Below are positions 12,317-25,293 of a stretch of DNA of 64,000 bases, piece by piece. The first letter of the stretch is position 1, and every line of letters starts with the position of its first letter. Position numbers and translations under genes: made by a program. Source of the DNA: Varroa destructor (lineage: Eukaryota > Arthropoda > Arachnida > Mesostigmata > Varroidae); contig NW_019211457.1 of assembly GCF_002443255.2 (NCBI RefSeq), positions 18,841,983 to 18,905,982 of the forward strand. Direction: 5' to 3'. The notes under the pieces were generated by a model. The model was not told where the DNA came from and ran no database searches. It saw only the letters and a list, made by a program, of their open reading frames with translations.

Positions 12317-14874
12317 CATGTGTATCTGTATTTAGGTATCGAGTGGAGAATGTCAGTCAAGAATACCCAGGGATGGGGCAAGAACAGAAAAGCGGCGGAA
12401 AAGAGGTGCTTGGTGACGGCGTTTTGCACTGAAATGACAGCAAAACAATGGGTATTGTTTCGTAGAGATGGTAATTTATAATTAGGTGCCAGAAACACTC
12501 GTCGACTGACACTGTCACAAAAAGCGCTCGTTAAGCATTTCCAGCATATCCGTGTAAATGCGAAATGTATGAAACTAACAATTAAAACCAAAGAGAGAAA
12601 GCTACAGCTCATAATCGCCACGGATAACAACTGCATACACGTATTACATACATGGTCAATGAAAAAATATCGAAATAAGTGGAATCTTTTTTTGTCGATG
12701 GCCTATAGTACATAGACATACAGGTACGTGTTTCAAATTCAGATTCGACCGCTTAAGCGAATGTATGACGAGGACCTAAATTTTTATCTGTTCTATATTT
12801 CTATAAAAATAATTAAAACACTATCAATCGATTTTACATGTGTAGGTTATCGAGAAGTAAACGTTTACATAGAAACAAACAGCCTTTGATTGCGATTAGC
12901 CAGATGAACCCTGTTATTGATTAAAGTTACTGTTCAATATGAATGTATAGATTGCAGTGATCTATAACAAAACACATCCATCATACTATATATATAGGTT
13001 GGCCTGACTAATGACAGCGAACTTCGGGTCCGACGCGTTTCCCGGTGCAAAAAACTAGTCTGACGTCCCTTAGTCGTAGGCGTATTGTACTTCTATACAT
13101 TACCTAAAATATATATGCATATGTGTCCTTTTTTTGTCTATTTACTGAGCACGTACTGCCAAATTTAAGCCGTTCTGTTGTAAGGATAAAAAAAGTCATC
13201 TATGCTCCGCGGCCGTTGGCCACTATTGTTCGCCTTGATGTGACGATGAATACGAGAAGTCTCTTTTCGGCTCTACGTTTTGCCCTCCTGTCCCTTGTGC
13301 TCACTGCAATCTTCGACCTTCTTGCTCGTGCGCCTGCACCACCCCCGAAAAAAGAATACAATTCCAAAAAAGCGAAAGCAATCCGCCCAGCGCCAACAAT
13401 TCTCAAGCGGAGGCACGGAGTCGGCACCAATTGAACTGCAATGGTCGAAGCCCCTTCTGAGCACCAGTTACTGATCTTGAACTCTGTCAGATTAATAGAA
13501 ACGCATGGCAAATGGAAGAACAGAATACTGGGATTTGCAAAGAACCCGTTCACGCCAGTGTGTATCGACGAAAGTACAGCAGATAGTAAAAAAAACTCTA
13601 GCAAATTTTTGTTGACAACGCCACCATAACCATTGCTGAGACTTTTTTTCTCATGATATGGTTAGACAGCTCTACGTTAAATCAGACGTAGGACTATCAA
13701 GACATATTTTGCTCAACGCGATAGAGGTAAGACGACAATGTTCTATGACTGTAAGATACTCTTGTATTTGGGCTTCTATCGAGCCAATACTATGTCTCCA
13801 TAGCAATTCATACTTTTCGCTCAAAGTGCAACAATATATTTATCATAGGGAAGTAGATGAGGAAACTCTAACAGCTGAGCTACAACGAGCAACACAGTTT
13901 CTCAACCATCCAATTATCCATTGCTGAATCTCAACGAGCAGTTGAAATTCACCGATGGATAATTTTGTATGAAAAATCTGGCAACACTTTTCCAGATAAG
14001 TGCAAAAAGAAACAGATCAGGAGCAAGCGCACAAACTTTGCGAATACAACGCCTTACAACATAGCGTAAAAGGTAAAGAAGTCCAACTTGATACAGATGG
14101 TGTTTAAGTTTCAATTTTCCAGGAAAACGAAGATCAAAGACAATCTATACATAAGCGTATTTCTAGCACTTTGAAACAATTAAGATACATATGACAATAT
14201 AGGTAAATCTACCATACGATTGCCCGGAGTTAGCGAACCTTAAGAATTTCGTCACTTACAAATGGCGCATGCTTTCTTTTGTCTGTATTGCTAGACAAAG
14301 CTCATGAGGTATGACCTTCTAGCCTTCCTTTTGACAATCCACAAATCGTATTCTTAACGAAGTCTGTTTTTTTGACGCCGCTGTGCGGCTATATACAAAA
14401 AACTGTGCTTCTACAGTAGCTTACTTCACTTGTATATCATAATAATATGGCTACCTCAGTATTCGTACGTATAGCTTTTTGTGTCCGCTTGTAAAGGTTT
14501 TTGTGTCTGTGTGTTTGCGTCCCGCGTCCCTATAGCGATGTGACCTGCCGCTCAGGCGAAGTCATCAGAGGCGGGTTGTGGATTGTCAGCCGACAACCCC
14601 AGCTGGTGACGCCGTAAGCCTCAGTCTGTAAGAACGATTGCAAGTAGCACGGTTAAGTAGGAACAGCTTCAGAAGCTACAGCAGAAGGCGCAGCCGTAGA
14701 GAAGAACTCCTGTGTAACAGTACCACTTTACCATCGCGAGTTCTAATAGAACAATTCCTTTGTTTCTTCGTTTATTTTTTCGTTCCAGCATCCATTCCAT
14801 CTCGACAGGCGACAAACGAAAGGACACAAAGCCGGATGAGCGTAGTGGCAGCATTTACAGAGATAGCTAGTGAA

Positions 14875-14899
14875 GCGGCGGTGGCGACGACGGCGGCGG

Positions 14900-14964
<65 letters not shown>
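14875..14964. repeat. Composite GCG, GGCGAC and GAC repeat
   Basis: A 90-base tract graded from GGC units through GGCGAC hexamers to about ten GAC units. All frames across it give simple amino-acid runs (for example poly-Arg on the minus strand), so the open frames here are produced by the repeat. Confidence 0.93.
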
Positions 14965-17683
14965 TGGACAGTGCGGCACACGTCTGTTGGGGCGGGTGAC
15001 TGGTTTAGATAACCCACTGTGCCTGACTGTGCCTGTGCGTATCTGTTCCTCTGCCAATTTCTGTGTTTGTGCTTATGTGAGTGACTCCGAACGGTGAACC
15101 CTGGCATTGGCTGTAATATTGCCGCTAACGGTCGCGTTGGACCCCCCTCCCCCCATCACACTGAGTTAGAGATAAAGTCGCATCGCTGTGACCGTCCATT
15201 TACCCGCCACAGGCTACGAGCGTTGAACACATTTCCTCTTGTCTTCCATTTTTCTCTTAGTCTCACCGTGCCACTCTGGCTATCTTTTGCTTTGGTATAA
15301 AATGGCAAAGCACCCTAGAATTCCCGTGCTACAGCGAGAAATGGACAGCGTGTGTATATACAACACATTTTTCTCTATAATTATAAACAGATACAGTGTT
15401 TAGAGATATTGATGTGTCATAACAGCTACTGAAGGAAACGGTCTAGAGGTGTGGCTAGATAGGACATTTGTGCACAAACGCAAGGGCTGTCTACAAGTCT
15501 CCAAATAACACGACACGAACATGGACCTAATCCCGTTCGCACATATCCATACGGGACCAAGGTGCTTACTCTGTCTAAATATAAGAGCTTATCTACGGCC
15601 AATCATATACGATGCAAACAGATCTGTAGGATCAATGTCAGCTGGGAAAGCTCTGTACATATACGCAAAAATTACTACAGCAAGCAAAGCTGTGCTGAGA
15701 TAGATAAGCTCATGAAAATGTAACGTCTACAAAACTGAAGATCATTTTTTATGCTGTTATATGTTTTTATGTTGTATCTGTTTTGATTTTTTTCTTACAC
15801 CGTCGTCAAGCTTCAGTTCCAGCTAAATGTATCCGGTTAGAACAAATGTCATTAACAATCACAATTATTCTGCACGTTTCTGAAATTAGCAGACGACGCC
15901 GAGTCTTCTACCCCATTAACGAACACTGTTGCCACAATGCTGCTGCCACGAGCACAGATACACCTTTTTGTGGAATCTTTTTAGTCTACCGCAATTTAGC
16001 CTATTTTGTGCCCATCGAGCGCTGCTAGGAGCTAAGCGGCTTACATCATGATTATAAATACACATAAAAAGAGACGCCCGCGCCCAGGCGTGTCGTCACA
16101 CATCGCCCCCTTTACGTTTTACCAAAAAATTTCAATCATTCGCCGCTCAACAGCGACAAAATTCGCTCTCAAGAACAACGCCAACCTTCGCCGATCGCCG
16201 CCGCAGCTATAAAAGTAGACATACAAAAAATCGTCTTGTTCTACGTCATATAAGAAGGAGACTTCAGTAGCCTGAGGACTGAATACACAAATCAGTGAAG
16301 AGAGAGTCACTCTGTTGTCATAAGGGTAGCAAAAATAATAAGTATAATGATTGTGTATGTTTTCTTGGTCAGTAGGTCCTGCGTCGCTTCTCCTTCTTGT
16401 CACGATTAAAATTCCAAATGTGAATGGAATAGATTAAATGAAAGACGAACGACATCAATTTGTAGGCGGTATAGATTTCAAGTACATCGAGTACATGTGT
16501 TACATTTCTGTGTAACAGGTGTCTGTACCAGCAATACGAGTTTCAACGCGAGTCTTCATTAGGGAACACACACATGTATCTCTTTTTGCTTGCTTTTTTG
16601 GCTGGCATCAGTCATGCTATGTTTCTTATTATTTTTACTGAGCACAAGAATTGCAGTAGTTTGACGTGTTATTTTTTCACCCAGGGATTCACAGCCCCAA
16701 TGACAACATTAAGACTCTTCTAAAGTGAATCAAACTGCCTTCGGCTGCACGACGGAAGTACAAAGTTGACCGTCTCAATCTTGAACAATAATTCTGGAGA
16801 GCGACAACGGGACCGATCCAAATTGGATATACCCTCGTGGTTACTGTAGTCCTCTCACCACCATAGTCCAGACCACGTTCATTATAGTCAGTCATTTCCT
16901 GCCGGATATCTGACTTCTGCTTGTTCAGGACAGATAGCTCCTTAACATTCCATTTTACAGAAGCCCTTAGTTACCGCCTCTTAAAAGTCTTTTGCCCTTT
17001 TAAACCGGCCGATACCTAATTCTTGAGGGTTTGCTTTCGCTGCTTGCCAATGCGACCAAATAGAGAGAGTGCCCTCGTGTCGCCGCCGACGCTATCAAAG
17101 ACAGCGTCGCGACTATGACTGCTGTTACCACGACAATAACAAACACAATGAGGTTACCTCATCATCCGTGTGCTACAAAAAAGCAAAAAGACAAATCGTG
17201 CGCCATTAAAGGCGAGTACTGTTGTTATTGCCATAGACGCCTGCTTCACTTGTGTCGTTAGGTCTAGGTAACAGACTAGCCGTTGTGGCATCGTCAGACT
17301 TCAATACCGCCGATGGAGACAAGTCGGGAATCGAATTGGGAAAGAGACGGAACTGATCGGGGCGACTCAACGGGACCCCAACGGTTGAACGACTGGACTA
17401 ACGATCGATACCACACTGTTCGTTGCTGCCACCCTTATCCCCGACAGTGCAGCTAACACCGCGGCAACCACCGTTTCCTTGACCCTAGTATCATCCCTGC
17501 AACCGCCACTCCAACGTGAACAATTACACCCACTACCTATTTTAATGATGTATTTTGGCCTTTGAGCGAGGCTTGACTCGGAACGGTGCCTCCCGCTTCT
17601 GCTACTACTTGAGACCGGCTGGTAGATTCGGGGGGTGCGCAGGGTGGGTGGAGCCGATGAGCAAGAGCAAAAACAGATAGAAC

Positions 17684-17694
17684 GGGGGGGGGGG
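17684..17694. repeat. G11 homopolymer
   Basis: Eleven consecutive G; lengths of such runs are error-prone in sequencing. Confidence 0.85.
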
Positions 17695-20600
17695 AGCAGC
17701 AGTCTGCCCACTCTTCCCGCGTGTTACACAGTGGATGTAATACGGAAAGAGCTACCAACCACAGTTGAAGACACCCGCATGTAGTGTCTTTTCACGAAAG
17801 GGGCAGTTGCGGTACGAGGTCAGAGAGAATGCACCGTTCGTTTTCTATTTCTTATTTGGCTCTTTTGTCGTTTTGATTCCAACGAGTCGAGTGCTGCGGC
17901 GTCGCATGAAAGCGAACGGACGCGGAATATCTTCGAAAGGAGTTTTATAATTAGTCATGCCGCAGCGTTGTGAGGCAATTTATAATCCAAAAGGAAGACT
18001 GCAATAAAATGCACATAAAACTCATTGGCTTAAACAGTGGTTCTTATTATTCATATTTAACGAATACTGCTAATAGTTAGCAAGCGTGATCCTATTTTAA
18101 TTTCGAAATTATAGGATAGCTACGCCTGACGCATCGTCGACTGAACTCCTAAGTCAGTGACGGCTGGAATATATCTTTTCGTAGCAACACTTTACGTAGT
18201 TTAACTACGTGTATTAGTCATGTGGGTACTGTTGTGGATATGCCGGACGTAGCCCGAACTAACTAGACGATTACTCAACGTTTACGGTAAAAATGTTATT
18301 TCCAACGAATGTGATAGCATCGCAAATTCTCGCACCCGCTTCAAGTTCTTATTAACCGATCACGAGCCTTATCAGTTTATGATGGCCTAGCTTATAGTCT
18401 CGTATATGAGATAAGCATCACACGCACGTCCACAGAAATGACAGGCAGACTTGGTCTAGAGACTAGAGGTAAGGCGCTGCAGTCGACACGAATATTTAAA
18501 CTTTACTGACCTTAAAGTAAGTTTCTTTCTTGCGGTTACTTCGAATTAAACGACGTTATTTTGTTAACGCATTACTATTACTGGCAACTCCAAAATATGC
18601 TTCTCTTAATAGGCTTGCATTAAGCATCCTTTCTTTAAACTTGAGGCTATGAATTATACAGATAAAGGCATCACATTAACAGAAGGGCCTAATCGATTGC
18701 CATTGCTTTATAACTGCCCTATAGGGATGTGTATGTGCGCGTATTATGCCATTCTTTTGCTTCAAATATCGCAGTGATAATGCACATTTTCCTGGGAGTT
18801 TTTTTTTTTGTTTTCAGTTGGAAATTCTTTTTAATAAAACATTTCTCATCTCGCAGTCGGGCGCTGTTACTTACAGCTTTTATAAAGCCCAGAGGCAAAA
18901 ACCGAGGAGGCGATAGAACATCGTTCCCATATAGCTGCAAGATGCATACACACATAATCTACTTGCTGCATACGTGCGATTCGATCACAAGATGTGACTA
19001 AGATGAAAAAAAAACACTCTTTCATAGAGTTCGGCAATGTCGTATACTGAATAGTCTTATTTTAGCTGCACAAGCCGACAGATAACGAGATGACAATGTT
19101 CGCCACTCTGCGGCCATTTTGTCGCAAACGATAACGATGGTAACGGGGTGATTGTGATTACAATTATAGTTATGCTCTAGCTCGTACAGTCGTTTGTTTC
19201 GCACCTTTTCATTTACCCCCCGATATGGCCGTCTGGTTGTTCCATCCGCATAGCCGCTGTCCTCCACCCAGGTTGATGTTGACTGATTTTCTGGTATGTC
19301 GACTCTCCCTGTTTTGCATCCTATTCCCGCCATCGTCATCATCATTGTCGGCGTCATAATCAAAGTTGTTGATCGCGAACGTTGCACACCGCGCGCGCAC
19401 CGCTTGAATTTCTGTCCAGGGGGTTGGCTAATATGCCAGTTACTAGTTGGATTGGACGGCGGTCGAAGAGTGGTATAGTAGATATATGAAGCCAGGGCAG
19501 CAGGTGGCTCCTTCAAACTCTGAGTTGCTCAATAAGAGTTGGCCACCTTTAGTGGAGCGTTCGTAAGTTAAATACAGAGAGTGGTCAAGCTTTGCTAAGT
19601 TGCTAGTCTGTCGTCCGATAGTAGGCCATCCCCTCGCAACATCCGGTGGTTAAGGAATCAAAGATCAATCAAAAAGTCCTGAATTATAGGGGGTATATCA
19701 CCACACTGCATGTATGTGATGGATGCAAACTTCAATAGCCACTTTCTGTTCCCCAGACATCCTTACATATTGCAGTTGCTTCTAGAACACTACGCAATAT
19801 TTGTTCAATGCGACCATCTACAAGATATCGTATGCGACAGATCCATAGAATTAAAGGATATTTCTACTTATAGTATTGTATATACATATAATATTATAGA
19901 AAACAATATTCACGTATGGCTCAACAATTCCACTTAACAAATTCTGACCAGTATATAGTAGTAGTATTTAGTATAGAATATATTACTAGTTATAAGACCT
20001 TCGTTCATCTTGTCTAGAATGAAATCGTCGATTTCCTGCTGGCAAACTAGCAAATGCATGTCAAAGACCTTATTGTTTGTTAGCTTAATTTATTTCCAAC
20101 AGGAATCCTGAATGTAAATACACTTGCTTTATTATTATTGCCTCTTAGGCAAAACCCCCACATGACCTTTTGCTTATTTACGCCACCGAGGTGTATTTTA
20201 GCGCACTGCCCTACTGTGCTCGTGTTTAGCTCCCTGCATACGTGAATCAACAATGTCTTCTGCAACAGCCTGTCAAAGGTACAGATGCAGGAAGCATTGC
20301 GTTAGTAATGGGACCTGGCGATATAAATATAATAGAAATGGAAAAGCGTATGTCACAAAAAACATCTGTGCGCCCGTTCATAATAGCGACTGAGACAACG
20401 ATGAGGGCAAAAAGGCGAAGGAGCGCAAGCAACAAAACACTTTTACCATAATCACCATTACAAGACACCAGAGATATTAAACAGCCCCTCAGAAATCAAC
20501 CAATCCAACGACCCTTGTTTTTTGCCTCTTCCTATCGTCGTCTCGCCGAAATGCAATATTGTTATTAATTATTAATATAGGGCACCGCTTAATTCTGCCT

Positions 20601-21069
20601 TTAACACGTGATTTTTGTACATATCCTCTACTACAATGGCAGTCATTTGTCGTTTAGACAATGAACCGCTAAAATCCTTTATCACTCCTGCAATAAACAC
20701 ATACATACGGCACACAACATCCTACACAGCTCCTACATGTATACGATAAAACAGGTACTCCTATAGATGATTAAAATGACGTGTATGCTGAGAACCAGAA
20801 GCGTAATACTAGCTTCAGTGAATGAAGCAAATTCGAGAACCAGCAGGTTTATATTGCTTCAATATTACTCAAGATAAATGTCTAAGCAAAGGCAGTGGCA
20901 GCGGAAATAATAAGAAACGCTGCATGTCGTCCACTAACTGTCATCATTGTTGGCCACAAATGCATTAGTTGAGTAGTTCAGATTAAAAAGAGGTTCCGAC
21001 GAATGGCCAATGAAAGGCATTGAGGGTAATACGTTGCGTTATTGTGGATGCCCTCATTCGTCAACAGAT

Positions 21070-21118
21070 ACACAAACATACATACACACACACACACGCA
21101 CACGCACGCCCACACACT
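21070..21118. repeat. Imperfect (CA)n tract
   Basis: A CA-rich stretch with GCAC interruptions. Confidence 0.85.
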
Positions 21119-21612
21119 AAAAGATACAAAAATCGTCACACATCCCAACGGGTTTCATCATGGCATCTACAGGAGTTATGGATTCTAAGAATATCCAGTA
21201 GTAAGCATATTATATTGAATTTAGTCCAAAAAACGAAATGCCCCTCTGCGTATCTGTATACCTCACCTCTCAACGTGTATCCGCCGCGCAGCTAAGCAAT
21301 CAGCCGCAAATTAAAGTTTTATCGAACGTTTGCCATGGCCGCAATGGCGCCTAGCAATAATGCGAGTTGCGGTAAGGCCCGCGTTATACTTCACTGACAG
21401 TGCTGGAGAGGATAATGGCAGTTTGGTCACCCAACTGCTGTGTTATCAGCGTTCTTGCTGCACATGTGCTCTTTTCTGGGTTGGGTTCACCCGATATTAA
21501 TATTAGTTTTTATGAGTAGTGTAATTAGGCAATGCATAAAAAACCATTCACTGTAATGACATTTCATGGAAGTTCGGATGTCCGATTATTGTCATTGATT
21601 GCTGTTATTTAC

Positions 21613-21996
21613 CTTTCCGAGGAATTTGCCCTTGAGGTACGTGATCTTGGTCTGTCGATCGATGATGTATTCAGGCACCTCGATGGTGTTGTTGTTGTTG
21701 GCTTGAAGCTTTGCCGATTGTCGCAAATTATCTCTGGCGAGATCGGAACCGGATAACACTTCGTTCGGGGTAACACAGCCGGAATCGGCGCTCCCTCCAG
21801 CTCTCAAACCATCATAACTTCGGCCACCCTCCAAACTGCTGGGTGTACTTCGGCGCGATAGAGAGCGCGATCTCGACACAGTAAGGCTCTCAGCTTTTGG
21901 ACTCGAGTTCGGTGTCGTCAAGTGATAATTGTGTTGCTGTTGTTGTTGTTGCTGCTGCTGCTGCTGCACCGAAAGGACACAACCGAGCGAACTCAT
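21613..21996 (-). CDS. First coding exon of a Polo-like kinase (partial, 128 codons)
   Basis: Polo-like kinases are Ser/Thr kinases with an N-terminal kinase domain and C-terminal polo boxes, acting in mitosis, centriole duplication or stress signalling. This exon gives residues 1-128. Residues 11-21 are eleven Gln (mixed CAG/CAA). Residues 41-54 are Ser/Arg-rich, and four Ser/Thr-Pro sites (28, 32, 51, 76) could be phosphorylated. Residues 100-103 are four Asn. Residues 107-128 read like the Polo-family entry to the kinase domain (VPEYIIDRQTKITYLKGKFLGK without its last two residues is under 20), matching the family pattern 'IPE.(I/L)VD..(T/S)...Y.(K/R)G(K/R)FLGK'. The ATG at 21996 has G at -3, and the frame upstream has no other ATG before an in-frame TGA at 22090-22092. 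The exon ends in phase 0 at AAG|GTAAATAAC (donor GT at 21612-21611), where family members continue GGFA(K/R)C. The rest of the kinase and the polo boxes were not found. The subtype (PLK1 or PLK2/3-like) is not resolved by this exon. Confidence 0.72.
21934..21966 (-). repeat. CAG/CAA tract encoding polyglutamine in the kinase leader
   Basis: Eleven consecutive Gln codons lie in frame in the Polo-like kinase exon, five CAG followed by a CAA-rich half. Mixed codons normally slow expansion, so the tract may be partly stabilised. Confidence 0.85.
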
Positions 21997-23000
21997 CTCG
22001 CCGAATAGTTGTTGTTTGTCACGTGCGATCCAGCGTGTTTCGAGGTTTACGTTCGAAAAGGTCGCTGAAGTTGAGCTGTCTGCAGCAAATCACATTGACG
22101 TTTCCTGTATATGCACCGACGGTTCGCGGGTAGTGACAGCGATGGCTTGAACGGATTTAAGGGGTTAAGCCGCACAGGGGTACAAATGCTGCAGCAGCAA
22201 CAGGTCTAGTGGCCCTGTCGTCGGGCGGTTATCGCCTATCAGTGACTTGAGTCTCGTTACTAGACACTATAACTTTTCGTTCTTTTTTTTTCTGCTGCTT
22301 CTAAGCAGAAATAGCACCCAAAACTCGTTCACACTTTGCCCATTATAACAGCTTAATGAATTTCACATAAAGGTGACGGTCACCGACATTGCAGCTCCTA
22401 CTATAGCTTTTTTGTAGTCTCTTTCTCTGCAAAATATGAATACCCACTGCGGACCTAATAATTTAGGAACAACAGTGAATTTGACAACCTAAAAAAAAAA
22501 CTCGTTGTCAACTTGATAAAATCATCAAAGTAATCCGATCATAACGGGTCTTATTCGCCAGAAATCCCATATATATTTGCACGCTTCAAACGAAAATAGC
22601 TATAACGTGAATTGTCACCGATAGAATTCGACCTGCTTTAAATGTCGCCAGCGCATCAATGGCGCTAACAGGATAAACCAATCCTAATAATAACTGAAAC
22701 TAGAACTAGAAGATACTGCTAGCACACAAAGAAAGCTGGCCAGATTAATAGTGGACACTTGCTGAATCTTTTTTCGCTCTAATTGATCACGAGACGTTTA
22801 CAATTCCACGAATCGAGTAACGAGGATCATCGCGCCGTATCGACGTCACGAAGCACCGTAACGAAAAACGAACGAACAATTGCAATCCGGTCGAATAGTC
22901 GATTTCGTATTGAACACTTGTCACGCGTATTTGTACACACTGTATATTATTATTAAATGGCTTTCGCTCAGTCCTGTTATCTCGTTACCTTAGCTGCCCG
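21997..23000 (-). promoter_or_regulatory. Presumed 5' untranslated and upstream region of the kinase gene
   Basis: This is the sequence upstream of the kinase start codon, read on the minus strand. It has no open frame joined to the exon beyond the in-frame stop at 22090-22092. I saw no convincing TATA box or initiator, so the transcription start is not placed. Upstream non-coding exons are possible. The assignment rests only on position. Confidence 0.3.
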
Positions 23001-24020
23001 CAGTTACTTTGATCTCACTCCTGCCACTTTGTGTTAACAGTAAACGACGCTTGACAGCGTTTTGATAGCAATGGTTCCTGGACCACGCTATCTGCTTAGG
23101 GCGCAAATGACAGGTAGGTTAACGGGATGTAATTACATGGTGACATCCGTTCTTTTTTAGGCGGACTATGCACACAAATTGCCTACGACGTAACTCCAAC
23201 TCCTAGTGCGCTTAAGCAGTTACCTTTGCTGACACTGTCGCTCGATACGAAGTCACAGTGTTCGTCCAGAGTACACTCTCGAGCTAACCGCCTGACTGCC
23301 GGCAGCGGAGCGTCGTCTTCACGTCGCTTCGCCCCCGCTGACTGAACACATGCTTGTCGCGTCTCCCAAACAAACTTCGTCCTCACTTAACCCGCCAGGC
23401 GGCGCTGGCGTTTGACTAAGACTTGTCGACAGTAGCGCCATCCGTTGGCTAAGCAGGGAAGCAGCTGCTATCGATTGACTAGATGGTCGCTGCCCCTCGA
23501 TGGACGCTCAGTGTGTAGACAATGGCGGCTGGTGGATCTTACAGATGCACCGGAACGGGACAAGGGACGGCAGGGAGACGGACTTGCCACTACTTTGAAT
23601 TGTGTGGCGCTATACGTGACACTACCGGTGGAACGGAGTCACCGTTCACCTGAAGAAATCTTCGCTAGAGCGGCTACGGGGGACGCGAGAACGGGGTGAT
23701 GGGGGTTGTACGTACCGCGGCTCTGTTGTGCTGGTGCTTTTCGAAGAAGGGTACACGAGCCCAGGTGCCCATTGGAAATGACCGGAGGCCCACTAGCTAG
23801 CTAGTTCGTTGGTTAACTACGTCGGGTAACATTCTATTGGACAGAGGTGGGCAACTAATGACAGCTGGTACGGTGTACGTAATAGGAAGACCAAACTGCT
23901 AGCTGAATGACACCTAGATGAAGAAATATTTTCAGAATGTTGTCAAGGCCTGTTTTGTGTGCGCCGGACGATGGATGAGGCTTAGGACAAAATAGGACGT
24001 GGCAAGCTTGGAGGCGGGGA

Positions 24021-24032
24021 GGGGGGGGGGGG
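24021..24032. repeat. G12 homopolymer
   Basis: Twelve consecutive G within a purine-rich stretch (GGCGGGGA precedes it). Confidence 0.85.
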
Positions 24033-25275
24033 TGACTCGTTTCATGTGTTCAGTCCTATGGGATAGTTAGAGTGGAACGTACTATTGCAGCAGTCTACGA
24101 TGCGTGTGCTAGGCACGGGCTATAACCGCCGTTAGCAGGCCAAAGCGGTGCAGGCGACCCAATTAGGGTCAGTGGCCTTTTAACTCGACTGCCAGAGTGG
24201 ATGCACGACGCAGAGAGATGCCGTCAGGCGTGAACTAGGTTCCGCAGGCCTTCTCGTACTGCTACTGCTGTTGCCACCACCAGCGTACTTAGTATTCGCG
24301 CAGTACATCTACGGACGCTTCTTATGTCATACGCTGGCACGAACGTCGTAAACCTGGCACGAGGTTGGGTAACCTGGACGAACTTTCGAGCGCTTGCCTT
24401 ACAAGCGCTAGGCGTCTTTGGCTGAATGCCAAGCTGTGCAAAGGCAGAAAGCACAAATAAATACGCAATGACAAAGGCGCACGGTCATACGTGCGAACTT
24501 GAACGTGGGAGCTAAGCAGAATTCAAAAGAAGGGCTTAAAAACAAAGTACGTCTTTTCTTCTAGCGCCGTTGTATTATTGATGTACATATATGTGTTTTT
24601 AGAATATGTGGACTACTTCACCGAACTCTATAGCGCTCTGTATTCTGGCGATGCATCTTTAAGGGTTCATATGCTGCTGTTAAGGTCTGCTATTGTCTGT
24701 TGGAACATTTGACGCATTAGAGTATCAGCTGTCTATCAAACTAAGAAGGTGCAAGACGCCTTCACGCTCTTTTTGATATTTCATTATCGACTTCAGCAGC
24801 AAGCTGATCCAACAACCCGCATAGGGGTTACACCGGAATAGAGTCGGAGTATAGGCATTTTATTCGCAGAAAAACGTCTTAGCTAGCCACTTTAACGCAG
24901 TGTATAAACATAAGTATAGTCACATCTATTACTTGTCTTTTCTTGCTACCCTTACAGCAAATCTGGTACTAGTATGGATATTGCGCTAGCGTTGTTTTTG
25001 ATGGGCTCATCCTTCATCATTCAGGGCTACTCGCCAGTGGATAAACTTGCTACAAATCAACGAACTACTGAAAGGTCACTCGAAAGCATTTATCCAAATA
25101 ATTATTTGGTTAGCAGAAAACACCAAGACGCTCAGTACTAGCTCACATGTTTAAGCGAGCATAATTTGTAACGGTAGCCCTTCGAATCTACGGAATATCC
25201 TTTTTTGTTTCTTTCTACATGCACTTATTTTCGTAACTGTCAACGCTTATGCAGGTAATATTAAGTACAAATACC

Positions 25276-25293
25276 ATATATATATATATATAT
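25276..25293. repeat. (AT)n microsatellite
   Basis: Nine AT units. Confidence 0.85.

Larger units (their letters stand above)
6012..21612. other. Non-coding stretch, probably first intron of the kinase gene or intergenic
   Basis: If the kinase transcript starts above 21996 on the minus strand, this stretch lies directly downstream of its first donor. I looked for exons starting with the expected GGFAKC motif and for the HRDLKLGN and DFGLA kinase motifs on the minus strand, by eye, and saw none. Contents include CAG tracts (9056), a GCC tract (11587), a long GAC-rich repeat (14875), a G11 run (17684) and a CA-rich tract (21070). The plus-strand frames are low-complexity or tract-driven. Confidence 0.5.

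Noticed and set aside
12996..13060. GGTTGGCCTGACTAATGACAG beside a TA, reminiscent of a mariner terminal repeat
   Set aside because: No transposase remains nearby and no matching inverted end was found; the similarity is short.
14743..15107. Overlapping minus-strand frames with poly-Arg, and Val/Ala runs
   Set aside because: They are direct translations of the GAC/GGC repeat at 14875-14964.
21897..22150. Plus-strand frames opposite the kinase exon (Cys and Ala runs)
   Set aside because: They are antisense readings of the CAG/CAA tract in the real exon.
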